A DNA stretch of 64,000 nt from RYN-230 sp963837515 (GCA_963837515.1 CAWINT010000005.1:372001-436000); one strand, 5' to 3'; positions 8,571 through 17,164 are shown, counted from the stretch's first letter. Numbers and translations: made by a program. Notes: a model not told the origin generated them from the sequence alone.

Positions 8571-8627
8571 CCGGGGTGCCGCGGCGGTCCCCGGGCGGCC
8601 GCCGCCGGGGCCGCCGCGGCACCCCGG
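8571..8627. repeat. Long inverted repeat (23-24 bp arms)
   Basis: The left arm at 8571-8594 and the right arm at 8605-8627 are complementary over 23 bp with one extra T (8588) in the left arm, around a 10-nt loop. The right edge of the molybdopterin-subunit fragment lies about 12 bp from the left arm. It could be a transcription terminator or the scar of a small mobile element. Confidence 0.65.
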
Positions 8628-8674
8628 CACGACCTCGCTGAACTGCGGCGACAGCGGCGGCCCGGGGCGGCCAG

Positions 8675-8686
8675 CGAAGCGCTTCG
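8675..8686. promoter_or_regulatory. Candidate LacI-family operator upstream of cellobiose phosphorylase
   Basis: CGAAGCGCTTCG is a perfect 12-bp palindrome 125 bp before the phosphorylase start. Its centre AGCGCT matches the core of the CebR cellobiose-repressor operator (TGGGAGCGCTCCCA) and of other LacI-family sites that control sugar genes in actinobacteria. The gene downstream metabolises cellobiose, which fits. No LacI-family regulator lies in the window, so the assignment rests on the palindrome and context only. Confidence 0.4.
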
Positions 8687-8811
8687 ACTCGGCCCGCCCG
8701 GGTAGGTACAAGGTGCCGTTGCGCGCACCCCGCCCCGCTGCGAGATTGGGGCTGCCGCTCGCCGGCCTGCGCGGCGCCGTCCATCGGAAACGTCTCGCCA
8801 AGGGAATAACT

Positions 8812-11259
8812 GTGCGCTACGGATACTTCGATGACAACGCCCGCGAGTATGTCATCACCCGCCCGGACACTCCGCTGCCCTGGATCAACTACCTGGGCAC
8901 GGATGAGTTTTTTGGCATTATCTCGAATACCGCGGGCGGCTACTCCTGCTATCGCGACGCGCGGTTAAGGCGGCTGACGCGGTATCGCTACAACAGCGTG
9001 CCCGCCGATTCCCCCGGCCGTTATCTCTACCTCCGCGACAATGGCTCGGGGGAGTACTGGTCGCCGTCCTGGCAGCCCACCCAGACGGCCCTGGACGGCT
9101 ACGAGTGCCGGCACGGGCTGTCGTACACGCAGATCTCCGCGTCCTACCGAGGGGTGCTGGCCGAGACCCTGTACTTCGTGCCGCCCGGCGAGACCCTGGA
9201 GGTCTGGCGGCTCCGGGTGTGCAACGAGCGGCCCACCCCGGCCCGGCTGTCGGTGTTCTCGGCGGTGGAGTTCTGCCTGTGGGACGCGCAGGACGACGCG
9301 ACCAACTTCCAGCGCAACCTCTCCACCGGGGAGGTCGAGGTCAACGGCGGGGTCATCTACCACAAGACGGAGTACCGGGAACGGCGCGACCACTTCGCGT
9401 ACTTCGCCTGCTCCGAGCCGCTGGCCGGGTTCGACACCCAGCGGGAGGCGTTCCTGGGCGGCTACCGCGGCTGGGACCGGCCGCTGGTGGTGGAGCGCGG
9501 CGAGTCGTCCGGCTCGGTGGCGCACGGCTGGTCGCCGGCCGGCAGCCACCACGTGCGGGTCGACCTCGAGCCCGGGGAGACCCGGGAGATCATCTTCCTG
9601 CTCGGCTACTGGGAGAACCCGCGTGAGGCCAAGTTCAGCCCGCCGGGCACCCAGACGCTGAACAAGGCCCTGGTCCGGCCGGTGATCACCCGCTGGCTGC
9701 GGCCCGCCGCGGTGCAGGCCGGCTTCGCGGCGCTGCGCCGGTCCTGGGACGCGCGGCTGGGCACGCTGACCGTGGACACCCCGGACCAGGATGTGAACCG
9801 GATGGTGAACATCTGGAACCCCTACCAGTGCCAGGTCACCTTCGAGATGAGCCGCTCGGTGTCCTCGTTCGAGTCCGGCATCGGCCGCGGCGTGGGCTTC
9901 CGCGACGGGAACCAGGACCTGCTCGGCTTCGTGCCCCTGGCGCCCGCCCGGGCCCGGGCCCGCCTCCTCGACCTGGCCGCCACCCAGCTGGCCACCGGCG
10001 GGGCGTACCACCAGTACCAGCCGCTCACCAAGCGGGGCAACAACGAAATCGGGTCGGGATTCAACGACGACCCGCTGTGGCTGGTCCTGGCCGTCGCCGC
10101 GTACCTCAAGGAGACCGGTGACGCCGCGGTGCTCGACGAGCCGGTCCCGTACGACAGCGACGAGACCAGCGCCACCCCGCTGCACGAGCACCTGGATCGT
10201 TCGCTGCGGTACACCCTGGACCGGCTCGGCCCGCACGGGCTGCCGCTGATCGGCCGGGCCGACTGGAACGACTGCCTGAACCTGAACTGCTTCTCCGGCA
10301 CCCCCGGCGAGTCGTTCCAGACCACCGCGAACCGGGACGGCGGGGTGGCCGAGTCGGTGTTCATCGCCGGCCTGTTCGTGCTGGCCGCGCGGGAACTCGC
10401 CGACATCGCCGAGCGGCGCGGGCAGGCCGCGGCCGCGGCCACCTACCGGGCGGAAGCGGAGAAGATGGCCGGTGCGGTCGCCGAGCACGGCTGGGACGGC
10501 GAGTGGTTCCGCCGCGCCTTCGACTACTTCGGCAACGTGGTCGGCTCGTCGGAGAACGATGAGGGCCGGATCTTCGTCGAGCCGCAGGGGATCTGCGTGC
10601 TGGCCGGCATCGGCGTGGACAACGGCATCGCCACCCGGGCGCTGGACAGCGTGCGCGCCCGCCTGGCCAGCCGGCACGGTATTGCGCTGCTGCAGCCGGC
10701 CTACACCCGCTACCACGTCGAGCTGGGCGAGATCTCCTCCTATCCGCCCGGCTACAAGGAGAACGGCGGCGTGTTCTGCCACACCAACCCGTGGGTGATG
10801 ATCGCCGAGACGATCGTCGGCCGCGGCGACGCGGCCTTCGACTACTACCAGCGGATCAACCCCTCCGCCCGCGAGCACCTGGCCGACCTGCACCGCTCCG
10901 AGCCCTATGTCTACGCCCAGATGATCGCCGGCCCGGACGCGCCGACCCACGGGGAGGCCAAGAACTCCTGGCTGACCGGGACCGCCGCCTGGAACCTGGT
11001 GGCGATCACCCAGTGGATCCTCGGCATCCGGCCCGAGCACGACGGGCTGCGGATCGACCCGGTGCTGCCCGCCGCGTGGGCCGGGTACACCGCCACCCGC
11101 CGGTTCCGCGGCGCGACCTACCAGATCAGCGTGCGCAAGCCGCCCGGCCAGGCCGGCCGGGTCAGCCTGGTGTGCGTCGACGGCGAGCCGATCGACGGCA
11201 CCCTCGTGCCGCCGGCCGTGCCGGGGACCACCGTCGGCGTCGAGGCCATCGTCCAGTAG
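8812..11259 (+). CDS. Cellobiose phosphorylase (GH94)
   Basis: This 815-residue cytoplasmic enzyme splits cellobiose with phosphate into alpha-glucose-1-phosphate and glucose. The start is GTG 8812 after AAGGGA; a longer in-frame extension to 8530 crosses a hairpin and has no family resemblance. The N-terminus (RYGYFDDNAREYVITRPDTP, then LPWINYLGTDEFFGIISNTA) and AGGYSCYRDARLRRLTRYRY are typical of cellobiose rather than chitobiose phosphorylases. The catalytic acid is D487 in GRADWNDCLNLNCF, matching Asp490 of the Cellulomonas enzyme. Further matches are FRDGNQDLLGF and EISSYPPGYKENGG. The length is normal (about 820). A candidate LacI-type operator lies upstream and a secreted cellulose-binding hydrolase follows 39 bp downstream. 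Confidence 0.93.
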   Translation: MRYGYFDDNAREYVITRPDTPLPWINYLGTDEFFGIISNTAGGYSCYRDARLRRLTRYRYNSVPADSPGRYLYLRDNGSGEYWSPSWQPTQTALDGYECRHGLSYTQISASYRGVLAETLYFVPPGETLEVWRLRVCNERPTPARLSVFSAVEFCLWDAQDDATNFQRNLSTGEVEVNGGVIYHKTEYRERRDHFAYFACSEPLAGFDTQREAFLGGYRGWDRPLVVERGESSGSVAHGWSPAGSHHVRVDLEPGETREIIFLLGYWENPREAKFSPPGTQTLNKALVRPVITRWLRPAAVQAGFAALRRSWDARLGTLTVDTPDQDVNRMVNIWNPYQCQVTFEMSRSVSSFESGIGRGVGFRDGNQDLLGFVPLAPARARARLLDLAATQLATGGAYHQYQPLTKRGNNEIGSGFNDDPLWLVLAVAAYLKETGDAAVLDEPVPYDSDETSATPLHEHLDRSLRYTLDRLGPHGLPLIGRADWNDCLNLNCFSGTPGESFQTTANRDGGVAESVFIAGLFVLAARELADIAERRGQAAAAATYRAEAEKMAGAVAEHGWDGEWFRRAFDYFGNVVGSSENDEGRIFVEPQGICVLAGIGVDNGIATRALDSVRARLASRHGIALLQPAYTRYHVELGEISSYPPGYKENGGVFCHTNPWVMIAETIVGRGDAAFDYYQRINPSAREHLADLHRSEPYVYAQMIAGPDAPTHGEAKNSWLTGTAAWNLVAITQWILGIRPEHDGLRIDPVLPAAWAGYTATRRFRGATYQISVRKPPGQAGRVSLVCVDGEPIDGTLVPPAVPGTTVGVEAIVQ

Positions 11260-11298
11260 CCCGCCGGCCGGGCCGGCGGCCGTCCCCCGGGAGCGGCC

Positions 11299-13452
11299 AT
11301 GCCCATCCTGTCCAGCCGCCGTGGCGCCGCCGCCCTGGCGGCGGCGCTCACGGCCGGAGCGGCCGTGCTGGCCGTCGCCGGCAACACCACCAGGGCCCCG
11401 GCCGACACCGGCGCCGCCTGCGCCGCGGCGTACACGGTCGGCTGGCAGACCCCGTCCGACAGCCCGCCTGACTTCGGCGCCACCGTGACCGTCACCAACA
11501 ACGCCAGCTACACCATCAGCACCTGGACGGTCACGCTGACGTTCAGCGCCGGCCAGACGCTGATCGCCGGGTCGGCGTACAGCGCGACCGTGTCGGCCAG
11601 CGGCGGCACCCTCACCGCCACCCCCGGCGGCAGCTACAACGCCGTGCTCGCCCCCGGGCAGAGCACCACCTGGGGGTTCCACGGCACCTACAACGGCACG
11701 GCCAACCCGGCCCCGGCGGTGACCTGCACCGGGCCCACCCAGGGCAGCGGCAGCGCCACCCTGTCCGGCCCACTCGATCCGCTGGGGGCCAACACGGCCT
11801 CCTGGGACAGCAACTTCACCGACCCGGCCGTGGCCAGCGAGCTGTCGGCGGCCGGCACCGGGCTGCTGCGCTACCCGGGCGGCTCCTACGCGGACGGCTA
11901 CCTGTGGCAGTCCAACAGCTATCAGGGCACCGCCGACCCAGTGGACTTCGCGCACTACTCCAGCCAGGCGGACGCGATCAGCGGCGGGCAGAAGTTCGTC
12001 ACGGTGAACTACGGCTCGGACACCCCGGCCGACGCCGCGGCGTGGGTCACCCGGTCGCACACCGCGGGTGAGGGCGTGGCGCTGTGGGAGCTCGGCAACG
12101 AGGAGTACGGCTCGTGGGAGATCGACAACCACGCCAGCCCGCACACCGCCGGCTCCTACGCCACCAACGGCCTGGCCTACCTGCAGGCCATGAAGGCGGC
12201 GGACCCGAATGCGCAGCTCTGTTACGACTACGGGATGGACGGCGACCTGGCGCCCGGTTCCGGGGTGAGCGGCTACCAGGCCTGGAACGCCACGATCCTG
12301 CAGGCCGACGCGGCCGACATCAACTGCGCCGACGTGCACTGGTACCCGATCAACGGGATCCCCACCGAGAGCGTCCAGTCGATCATGGAGCTGATCGACA
12401 ACGTCCCGCCCGCCGCCGCCGAGGTAAAGGCGGCGCTGGCGGCCTACGATCCCAGCGCCTACTTCGTGGTGGGCGAGACGAACATGTCGCAGACCGCGAA
12501 CGCGTGGAACGAGCAGCCGGTCGGCGCGCTGTTCGCCGCGGCCAACGCGCTGGAGTGGCTGTCGTTCGGCGCGCAGAGCGTGGACTGGTGGGACGTGCAC
12601 AACTACGGCACCGCCACCGCGGACTTCGGCATGCTGTCCTCGGGCACCGGCGGCGAGCCGGCCGCCGACACCCCGGAGCCGCCGTACTACGGCTACCAGC
12701 TGGCGTCCAAGCTGGCCGTCAAGGGCGCCACGGTGGGCACCCTGGCCGTCGCCACGCCGAACCTCTACGGGTACTACTCGCGGCAGCCCGGCGGCTCGTA
12801 CGCGGTGATGCTGGTGAACGCCAACCCGGCCAGCGGTTACTCGGTCCCGGCGGCCAGCCTGGGACTGACCAGCCCGGCGGAGACCGAGTACTCCTACAGC
12901 GCCGCCAGCCCCACGGTGACCTCGGCCAGCTTCAGTGGTAGCTCCGTGCCGGTGCCCGCCGAGTCGATCGTGGTGCTGACCGGCGGCAGCGGCAGCAGCC
13001 CGAGCCCCAGCCCGAGCCCCAGCCCGAGCCCGAGCGCCAGCCCGAGCCCGAGCGCCAGCGCGACCAGCGCCAGCCCGAGCGCCAGCGCGACCAGCGCCAG
13101 CCCGAGCCCGAGCCGCACGGCGACACCCACCGCCACCGCCACCGGTACCGCGGGCTGCCAGGCCACCTGGTCGGTAGTGAACTCGTGGAGCGGCGGTTTC
13201 CAGCTGTCGTTCACCGTGACCAACACCGGCCCGGCCCCGGCCACCGGGTGGAACGTCAGCTTCTCCTGGCCCGGGTCGCAGGCCATCACGCAGATCTGGA
13301 GCGCTACCGCCACCCAGTCCAGGGCCGCGGTCAGTGTGACGAACGCCAGCTACAACGGCGCGCTGGGGGCCGCCGGGACGGCCACGTTCGGCCTGCTGGG
13401 CAGCGGCCCCGCGCCCGCCAGCCTGGGGACGGTGCAGTGCACACCGCACTGA
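11299..13452 (+). CDS. Secreted clan GH-A glycoside hydrolase (GH51-like) flanked by two CBM2 modules
   Basis: This 717-residue protein begins with an Arg-containing signal peptide and hydrophobic core (GAAALAAALTAGAAVLAVAG). Residues about 40-145 form a CBM2-type cellulose-binding module (VTVTNNASYTISTWTVTL, GQSTTWGFHGTYNG). The catalytic part (about 155-560) has LLRYPGGSYADGYLW, WELGNEEYGSWE with E268 in the acid/base position of a GNE motif, and VVGETNMS with E393 as likely nucleophile. This pattern resembles GH51-type arabinofuranosidases or related endoglucanases; the exact activity is unclear. A Ser/Pro/Ala linker (about 566-615, repeats such as SPSASAT) leads to a second CBM2 (618-717, WSVVNSWSGGFQLSFTVTN). 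With the phosphorylase upstream it suggests extracellular attack on plant polysaccharide and intracellular phosphorolysis of the products. Confidence 0.8.
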   Translation: MPILSSRRGAAALAAALTAGAAVLAVAGNTTRAPADTGAACAAAYTVGWQTPSDSPPDFGATVTVTNNASYTISTWTVTLTFSAGQTLIAGSAYSATVSASGGTLTATPGGSYNAVLAPGQSTTWGFHGTYNGTANPAPAVTCTGPTQGSGSATLSGPLDPLGANTASWDSNFTDPAVASELSAAGTGLLRYPGGSYADGYLWQSNSYQGTADPVDFAHYSSQADAISGGQKFVTVNYGSDTPADAAAWVTRSHTAGEGVALWELGNEEYGSWEIDNHASPHTAGSYATNGLAYLQAMKAADPNAQLCYDYGMDGDLAPGSGVSGYQAWNATILQADAADINCADVHWYPINGIPTESVQSIMELIDNVPPAAAEVKAALAAYDPSAYFVVGETNMSQTANAWNEQPVGALFAAANALEWLSFGAQSVDWWDVHNYGTATADFGMLSSGTGGEPAADTPEPPYYGYQLASKLAVKGATVGTLAVATPNLYGYYSRQPGGSYAVMLVNANPASGYSVPAASLGLTSPAETEYSYSAASPTVTSASFSGSSVPVPAESIVVLTGGSGSSPSPSPSPSPSPSASPSPSASATSASPSASATSASPSPSRTATPTATATGTAGCQATWSVVNSWSGGFQLSFTVTNTGPAPATGWNVSFSWPGSQAITQIWSATATQSRAAVSVTNASYNGALGAAGTATFGLLGSGPAPASLGTVQCTPH

Positions 13453-13462
13453 GCGGGCCGCG

Positions 13463-14125
13463 CTACGCCGTGGGGTAGCGCGGCCGGCGGCGGGGACGGC
13501 GCAGCAGCCACTGCCAGAACGTCCGCCGCGGCGGACGCGGCGGCCGCGGCGGCCGCACCGTGATGCTGCCGCTGCCGACCCGCCCGGACACCTGGATGTG
13601 CAGGACCGGCGGCGCCGCGCTGCTCCACCGGGTCTTGTCCCGGACGCTGCCGCTGCGCACCGCCACGTCGCCCGCATCCACGGTGATGCCCGGCCTGGTC
13701 ACCAGCGTCAGCGTGCCGCTGCGCACCTCGGTGTCGATCTCCAGCGACGGGTGGCTGATCACCGCGTCGCTGAAGTCCAGCGTTACCGAGCCGCTGCTCG
13801 CCCGGATCTCCATCCGCCGGGGGACCACCCAGCGGCCGTCCCGCCGCGCGCTGCTCGACCGGCACTCGATCACGGCCAGTTCGCGCGGTGCGGCCGCCGC
13901 GCCGCGCACCGCGGGCAGGTCCCGGGTCAGCGCGGCCAGCTCGCCGTAGGTGCGCGCGGTCAGCGCCGCCTCCAGCCGCTGGTCCAGTTCCTCGGCGGAC
14001 AGCCGCCCGTCGCCCGCGGCGATCCGCAGCACCTCGGCCACCCGGTCCCGGTCGTCGTAGGAGGCGCGCAGCTCGCCCGCTGGCACCACGTCCCCGCCGT
14101 CCCCGGACGGCTGCAGCTCAGCCAT
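13463..14125 (-). CDS. DUF1707 protein with DUF4097-like beta-helix part
   Basis: This 220-residue protein has an N-terminal DUF1707/SHOCT-like motif at about residues 19-72 (LRASYDDRDRVAEVLRIAAG, then GRLSAEELDQRLEAALTART) and a repetitive beta-strand region (MEIRASSGSVTLDFSDAVI, LEIDTEVRSGTLTLVTRPG) like the adhesin-type DUF4097 fold. It ends in a basic, Pro/Arg-rich tail. DUF1707 domains are common in actinobacteria, often in membrane or cell-envelope stress contexts; the molecular role is unknown. It is convergent to the glycoside hydrolase and divergent from lutA. Confidence 0.75.
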   Translation of the reverse strand: MAELQPSGDGGDVVPAGELRASYDDRDRVAEVLRIAAGDGRLSAEELDQRLEAALTARTYGELAALTRDLPAVRGAAAAPRELAVIECRSSSARRDGRWVVPRRMEIRASSGSVTLDFSDAVISHPSLEIDTEVRSGTLTLVTRPGITVDAGDVAVRSGSVRDKTRWSSAAPPVLHIQVSGRVGSGSITVRPPRPPRPPRRTFWQWLLRRPRRRPRYPTA

Positions 14126-14188
14126 GCGGACACTCTATTCGGGGGTGGGGGGCCGCGCCCGGCCACGCGGCACGGCAGGATGACGGGT

Positions 14189-14941
14189 ATGCGGATCGCC
14201 CTGTTCGTCACCTGCCTGGCCGACACGCTGTTCCCGGCGGCGGGGCAGGCGACGGTGGCGCTGCTGGAACGGCTCGGCCACCAGGTGGAGTTCCCGGCCG
14301 CGCAGACCTGCTGCGGGCAGATGCACGCCAACACCGGGTACCTGCGCGAGGCACTGCCCCTGGTGCGCCGTTATGTCGAGGTGTTCAGCGACTGTGAGGC
14401 GGTGGTGATCCCGTCCGGCTCGTGCACCGGGTCGGTGCGCCACCAGCACGCTATGATCGCCCGGCGCTACGGCGACGAGGCGCTGGCCCGCCGCGCCGAG
14501 GCGGTCGCTGGCCGCACCTACGAGCTGTCCGAGCTGCTCACCGACGTGCTCCGGGTGGAGGACGTGGGTGCCTACTACCCGCACCGGGTCACCTACCACC
14601 CGACCTGCCACTCGCTGCGGATGCTGCGGGTCGGGGACCGGCCGCTGCGGCTGCTGCGCCAGGTCCGCGGGATCGACCTGGTGGACCTGCCGGGCGCCGA
14701 TACCTGCTGCGGCTTCGGCGGCACGTTCGCGGTAAAGAACGCCGACACCTCCACCGCCATGCTGGCCGACAAGATGCGGGGCGTCCTCGATACCCGGGCC
14801 GAGGTGTGCACGGCGGGGGACAGCTCCTGCCTGATGCACATCGGCGGCGGGCTGTCCCGGCTGCGGGCCGGCACCCGGACCGTGCACCTGGCCGAGATCC
14901 TGGCCTCGACCGAGGACGTCCCGGCCGGGGAGCCACGGTGA
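14189..14941 (+). CDS. lutA: L-lactate utilization protein LutA (CCG-motif iron-sulfur protein)
   Basis: This 250-residue protein carries both cysteine-rich CCG motifs of the heterodisulfide-reductase-like family: QTCCGQMHANTGYLREA and ADTCCGFGGTFAVKN, plus VTYHPTCHSLR. With LutB and LutC it forms the NAD-independent L-lactate oxidation complex that yields pyruvate. ATG 14189 gives the conserved MRIALFVTCLADTLFP; an ATG three codons upstream (14180) is also possible. Its stop overlaps the lutB start (GTGA at 14938-14941). No LutR-type regulator or lactate permease is next to it. Confidence 0.9.
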   Translation: MRIALFVTCLADTLFPAAGQATVALLERLGHQVEFPAAQTCCGQMHANTGYLREALPLVRRYVEVFSDCEAVVIPSGSCTGSVRHQHAMIARRYGDEALARRAEAVAGRTYELSELLTDVLRVEDVGAYYPHRVTYHPTCHSLRMLRVGDRPLRLLRQVRGIDLVDLPGADTCCGFGGTFAVKNADTSTAMLADKMRGVLDTRAEVCTAGDSSCLMHIGGGLSRLRAGTRTVHLAEILASTEDVPAGEPR

Positions 14942-16458
14942 GCGGGCCGGTGTTCCTGGGGCTGCCGGCCGCGCCACGCGGGGTCGGGCACCTGCGCGGC
15001 GCCGACCCCTTCCCGGTGGCGGCGCGGCGGGCGCTGGCCGACAGCCAGCTGCGCCGCAACCTGGGCCAGGCCACGGCGACGATCCGGGCCAAGCGCGCCG
15101 CGGTGGTGTCCGAGCTGCCCGACTGGGAGGCGCTGCGCGCCGCCGGGGAGGCGATCAAGGCGCACACCATGGCCCAGCTGGACCGCTACCTGGAGCAGCT
15201 GGAGCGCGAGGTGACCGCGCGGGGCGGGTCGGTGCACTGGGCCCGGGACGCGAACGAGGCCAACGAGATCGTGACCAGCCTGGTCCGCGCGGCCGGTGCC
15301 ACCGAGGCGGTGAAGGTCAAGTCCATCGTCACCGACGAGATAGGGCTCAACGAAGCCCTGGCCACGGCTGGTATCACCGCGCACGAGACTGACCTGGCGG
15401 AGCTGATCGTCCAGCTCGGCCGCGACCGCCCGTCACACATCCTGGTGCCCGCCATCCACCGCAACCGGGCCGAGATCCGGGACATCTTCCGGCGCGAGAT
15501 GGGCGACGCCCCGGCCGGGCTGACGGACGAGCCCGCCGCGCTGGCCGAAGCGGCCCGGCGGCACCTGCGCCGCCGGTTCCTGGCCGCCAAGGTGGGTATC
15601 AGCGGCGTGAACTTCGCCATCGCCGAGACCGGGACGCTGTGCGTGGTCGAGTCCGAGGGCAACGGCCGGATGTGCCTGACCCTGCCGGAGACGCTGATCA
15701 CCGTGATGGGCATCGAGAAGGTCCTGCCCCGCTGGGCCGACCTGGAGGTGTTCCTCCAGCTGCTGCCGCGGTCCTCGACCGGGGAGCGGATGAACCCCTA
15801 CACCTCGATGTGGACCGGGGTCACCCCGGGCGACGGGCCGCAGCAGTTCCACCTGGTGCTGCTGGACAACGGGCGGACCGCCGCGCTGGCCGACCCGGCC
15901 GGGCGGCCGGCGCTGCACTGCATCCGGTGCTCGGCCTGCCTGAACGTGTGCCCGGTGTACGAGCGGGTCGGCGGGCACGCCTACGGGTCGGTGTACCCGG
16001 GGCCGATCGGCGCGGTGCTGTCCCCGCTGCTGACCGGGGTGGAAGACAACGCCACGCTGCCCTACGCGTCGTCGCTGTGCGGCGCGTGCTACGACGCCTG
16101 CCCGGTCCGGATCGACATCCCGTCGCTGCTGGTCCACCTGCGGGCCCGGCACGTCGAGGAGGCCCGCCGGGAGCGCGCCGGGCGCGGGCTGGCCGGGCGG
16201 CTGCCCGGTCCCGAGGCGCTCACCATGGCGGCGGCGTCCTGGGTGATGGCCAGCCCGGCCCGGTACGGCGCGGCGCAGCGGGCCGGGCGGCTGGGCCGGC
16301 TGGCCAGCCGGGGCGGGACGATCCGGCGGCTGCCGCCGCCGCTGGCCGGGTGGACCGCGGCCCGGGACCTGCCCGCCCCGCCCCGGGAGACCTTCCGGGA
16401 ATGGTGGAAACGGACCCGGGGGGCCCCGCGGGGTCGTCCCCCCGGAGGCGCAGCATGA
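14938..16458 (+). CDS. lutB: L-lactate utilization iron-sulfur protein LutB
   Basis: This 506-residue protein has the LutB N-terminal domain (IRAKRAAVVSELPDWEALRA, KVGISGVNFAIAETGTLCVV) and two [4Fe-4S] motifs, CIRCSACLNVCPVY and CGACYDACPVRI, in the C-terminal third. It is the electron-transfer centre of the lactate oxidation complex. The start is GTG 14938 in the stop of lutA. The last 15 or so residues (RTRGAPRGRPPGGAA) are encoded by a GC-rich hairpin repeat that also occurs elsewhere in the window, so the natural C-terminus may have been replaced by the repeat. Confidence 0.92.
   Translation: MSGPVFLGLPAAPRGVGHLRGADPFPVAARRALADSQLRRNLGQATATIRAKRAAVVSELPDWEALRAAGEAIKAHTMAQLDRYLEQLEREVTARGGSVHWARDANEANEIVTSLVRAAGATEAVKVKSIVTDEIGLNEALATAGITAHETDLAELIVQLGRDRPSHILVPAIHRNRAEIRDIFRREMGDAPAGLTDEPAALAEAARRHLRRRFLAAKVGISGVNFAIAETGTLCVVESEGNGRMCLTLPETLITVMGIEKVLPRWADLEVFLQLLPRSSTGERMNPYTSMWTGVTPGDGPQQFHLVLLDNGRTAALADPAGRPALHCIRCSACLNVCPVYERVGGHAYGSVYPGPIGAVLSPLLTGVEDNATLPYASSLCGACYDACPVRIDIPSLLVHLRARHVEEARRERAGRGLAGRLPGPEALTMAAASWVMASPARYGAAQRAGRLGRLASRGGTIRRLPPPLAGWTAARDLPAPPRETFREWWKRTRGAPRGRPPGGAA
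16415..16445. repeat. GC-rich hairpin repeat, copy 2 (in lutB 3' end)
   Basis: CCCGGGGGG at 16415-16423 pairs with the CCCCCC run ending at 16443, with an internal GC-rich arm and TCGT in the loop. The stretch TCGTCCCCCCGG is shared with copy 1. It encodes the tail of LutB and ends 10 bp before the lutC start. Confidence 0.55.
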
Positions 16459-17090
16459 CGGCACGGGACGAGGTGCTCGGGCGGATCCGGGCGGCGCTCG
16501 CGGACGTCACGCCGGACGGCGAGCGCGGGCCGGGCGGGGCCGCCGCCTTCGGCTACCGGGCCCAGGGCGAGCTGGACGAGGCGGCGCGGCTGGACCGGCT
16601 GGCGGAGCGGCTGACCGACTACCGGGCCCTGGTCCGGCGGGCCGCCCCCGGGCAGCTGGCGGAGCTGATCGGCGCCGCCCTGGCCGAGCGCGGCGCCCGG
16701 CGGCTGGTCGTGCCGCCCGGGCTGGACCTGCCCGGGCCGGTTCCCGGGGTGGACCTGGTCACCGACGACGGGCTGTCCACCGCGGACCTGGACGGCTTCG
16801 ACGGGGTGGTCACCCGCGCCGCGGTCGCGATCGCGGAGACCGGGACGATCGTGCTGGACGGCTCGCCCGGGCAGGGCCGCCGCGCGCTCAGCCTCATCCC
16901 CGACTACCACCTCTGCCTGATCGACGCGGCGCAGGTCGTCGGCCTGGTCCCGGAAGCCCTCGCCCGGCTGGACCCGGCCCGCCCACTCACCTGGATCAGC
17001 GGCCCGTCCGCCACCAGCGACATCGAACTGGACCGGGTGGAGGGCGTGCACGGCCCGCGCACCCTCGACGTCCTGCTGATCAGCCGGTGA
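16455..17090 (+). CDS. lutC: L-lactate utilization protein LutC
   Basis: This 211-residue protein of the LutC/YkgG family has RDEVLGRIRAAL at the N-terminus, VVTRAAVAIAETGTIVLDGS, GRRALSLIPDYHLCLIDAAQ and the typical ending SATSDIELDRVEGVHGPRTL. It is the third subunit of the lactate oxidation complex. ATG 16455 overlaps the lutB stop (ATGA). Directly at its stop begins a short remnant of a medium-chain dehydrogenase. Confidence 0.92.
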   Translation: MTARDEVLGRIRAALADVTPDGERGPGGAAAFGYRAQGELDEAARLDRLAERLTDYRALVRRAAPGQLAELIGAALAERGARRLVVPPGLDLPGPVPGVDLVTDDGLSTADLDGFDGVVTRAAVAIAETGTIVLDGSPGQGRRALSLIPDYHLCLIDAAQVVGLVPEALARLDPARPLTWISGPSATSDIELDRVEGVHGPRTLDVLLISR

Positions 17091-17164
17091 AAGCGGTCGT
17101 CTACCGCGGCTACGGCGCGGTCATCGGGATGACCGTCATCGAGGTCGCGCCGGGCGCCGGTTGA
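17087..17164 (+). pseudogene. N-terminal stub of a medium-chain dehydrogenase/quinone oxidoreductase
   Basis: GTG 17087 overlaps the lutC stop and opens a 25-codon frame that reads MKAVVYRGYGA, then MTVIEVAPGAG. MKAVVYRGYG is the standard first strand of zinc-type alcohol dehydrogenases and quinone oxidoreductases. The frame stops at 17164 and the following sequence is unrelated. It looks like the residue of a deleted fourth gene of the lut operon. Confidence 0.45.

Larger units (their letters stand above)
7808..8811. other. Kilobase without an intact gene: decay zone
   Basis: Between the amidohydrolase start and the cellobiose phosphorylase start there is no full-length gene. The stretch holds an orphan C-terminal fragment on the plus strand, a fragment of a molybdopterin-dehydrogenase large subunit on the minus strand, two strong hairpins and a palindrome that may be an operator. 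The mixture points to repeated deletion and insertion at this spot. Confidence 0.6.

Noticed and set aside
12990..13130. Repeats that could suggest a CRISPR array
   Set aside because: The units are short Ser/Pro/Ala codon repeats inside the linker of the secreted hydrolase, with no spacers. The same holds for the 15-bp repeats at 52090 and 58130.
8965..13677. 1,570-codon minus-strand open frame
   Set aside because: It spans the opposite strand of two recognisable glycoside enzymes and has low-complexity composition.
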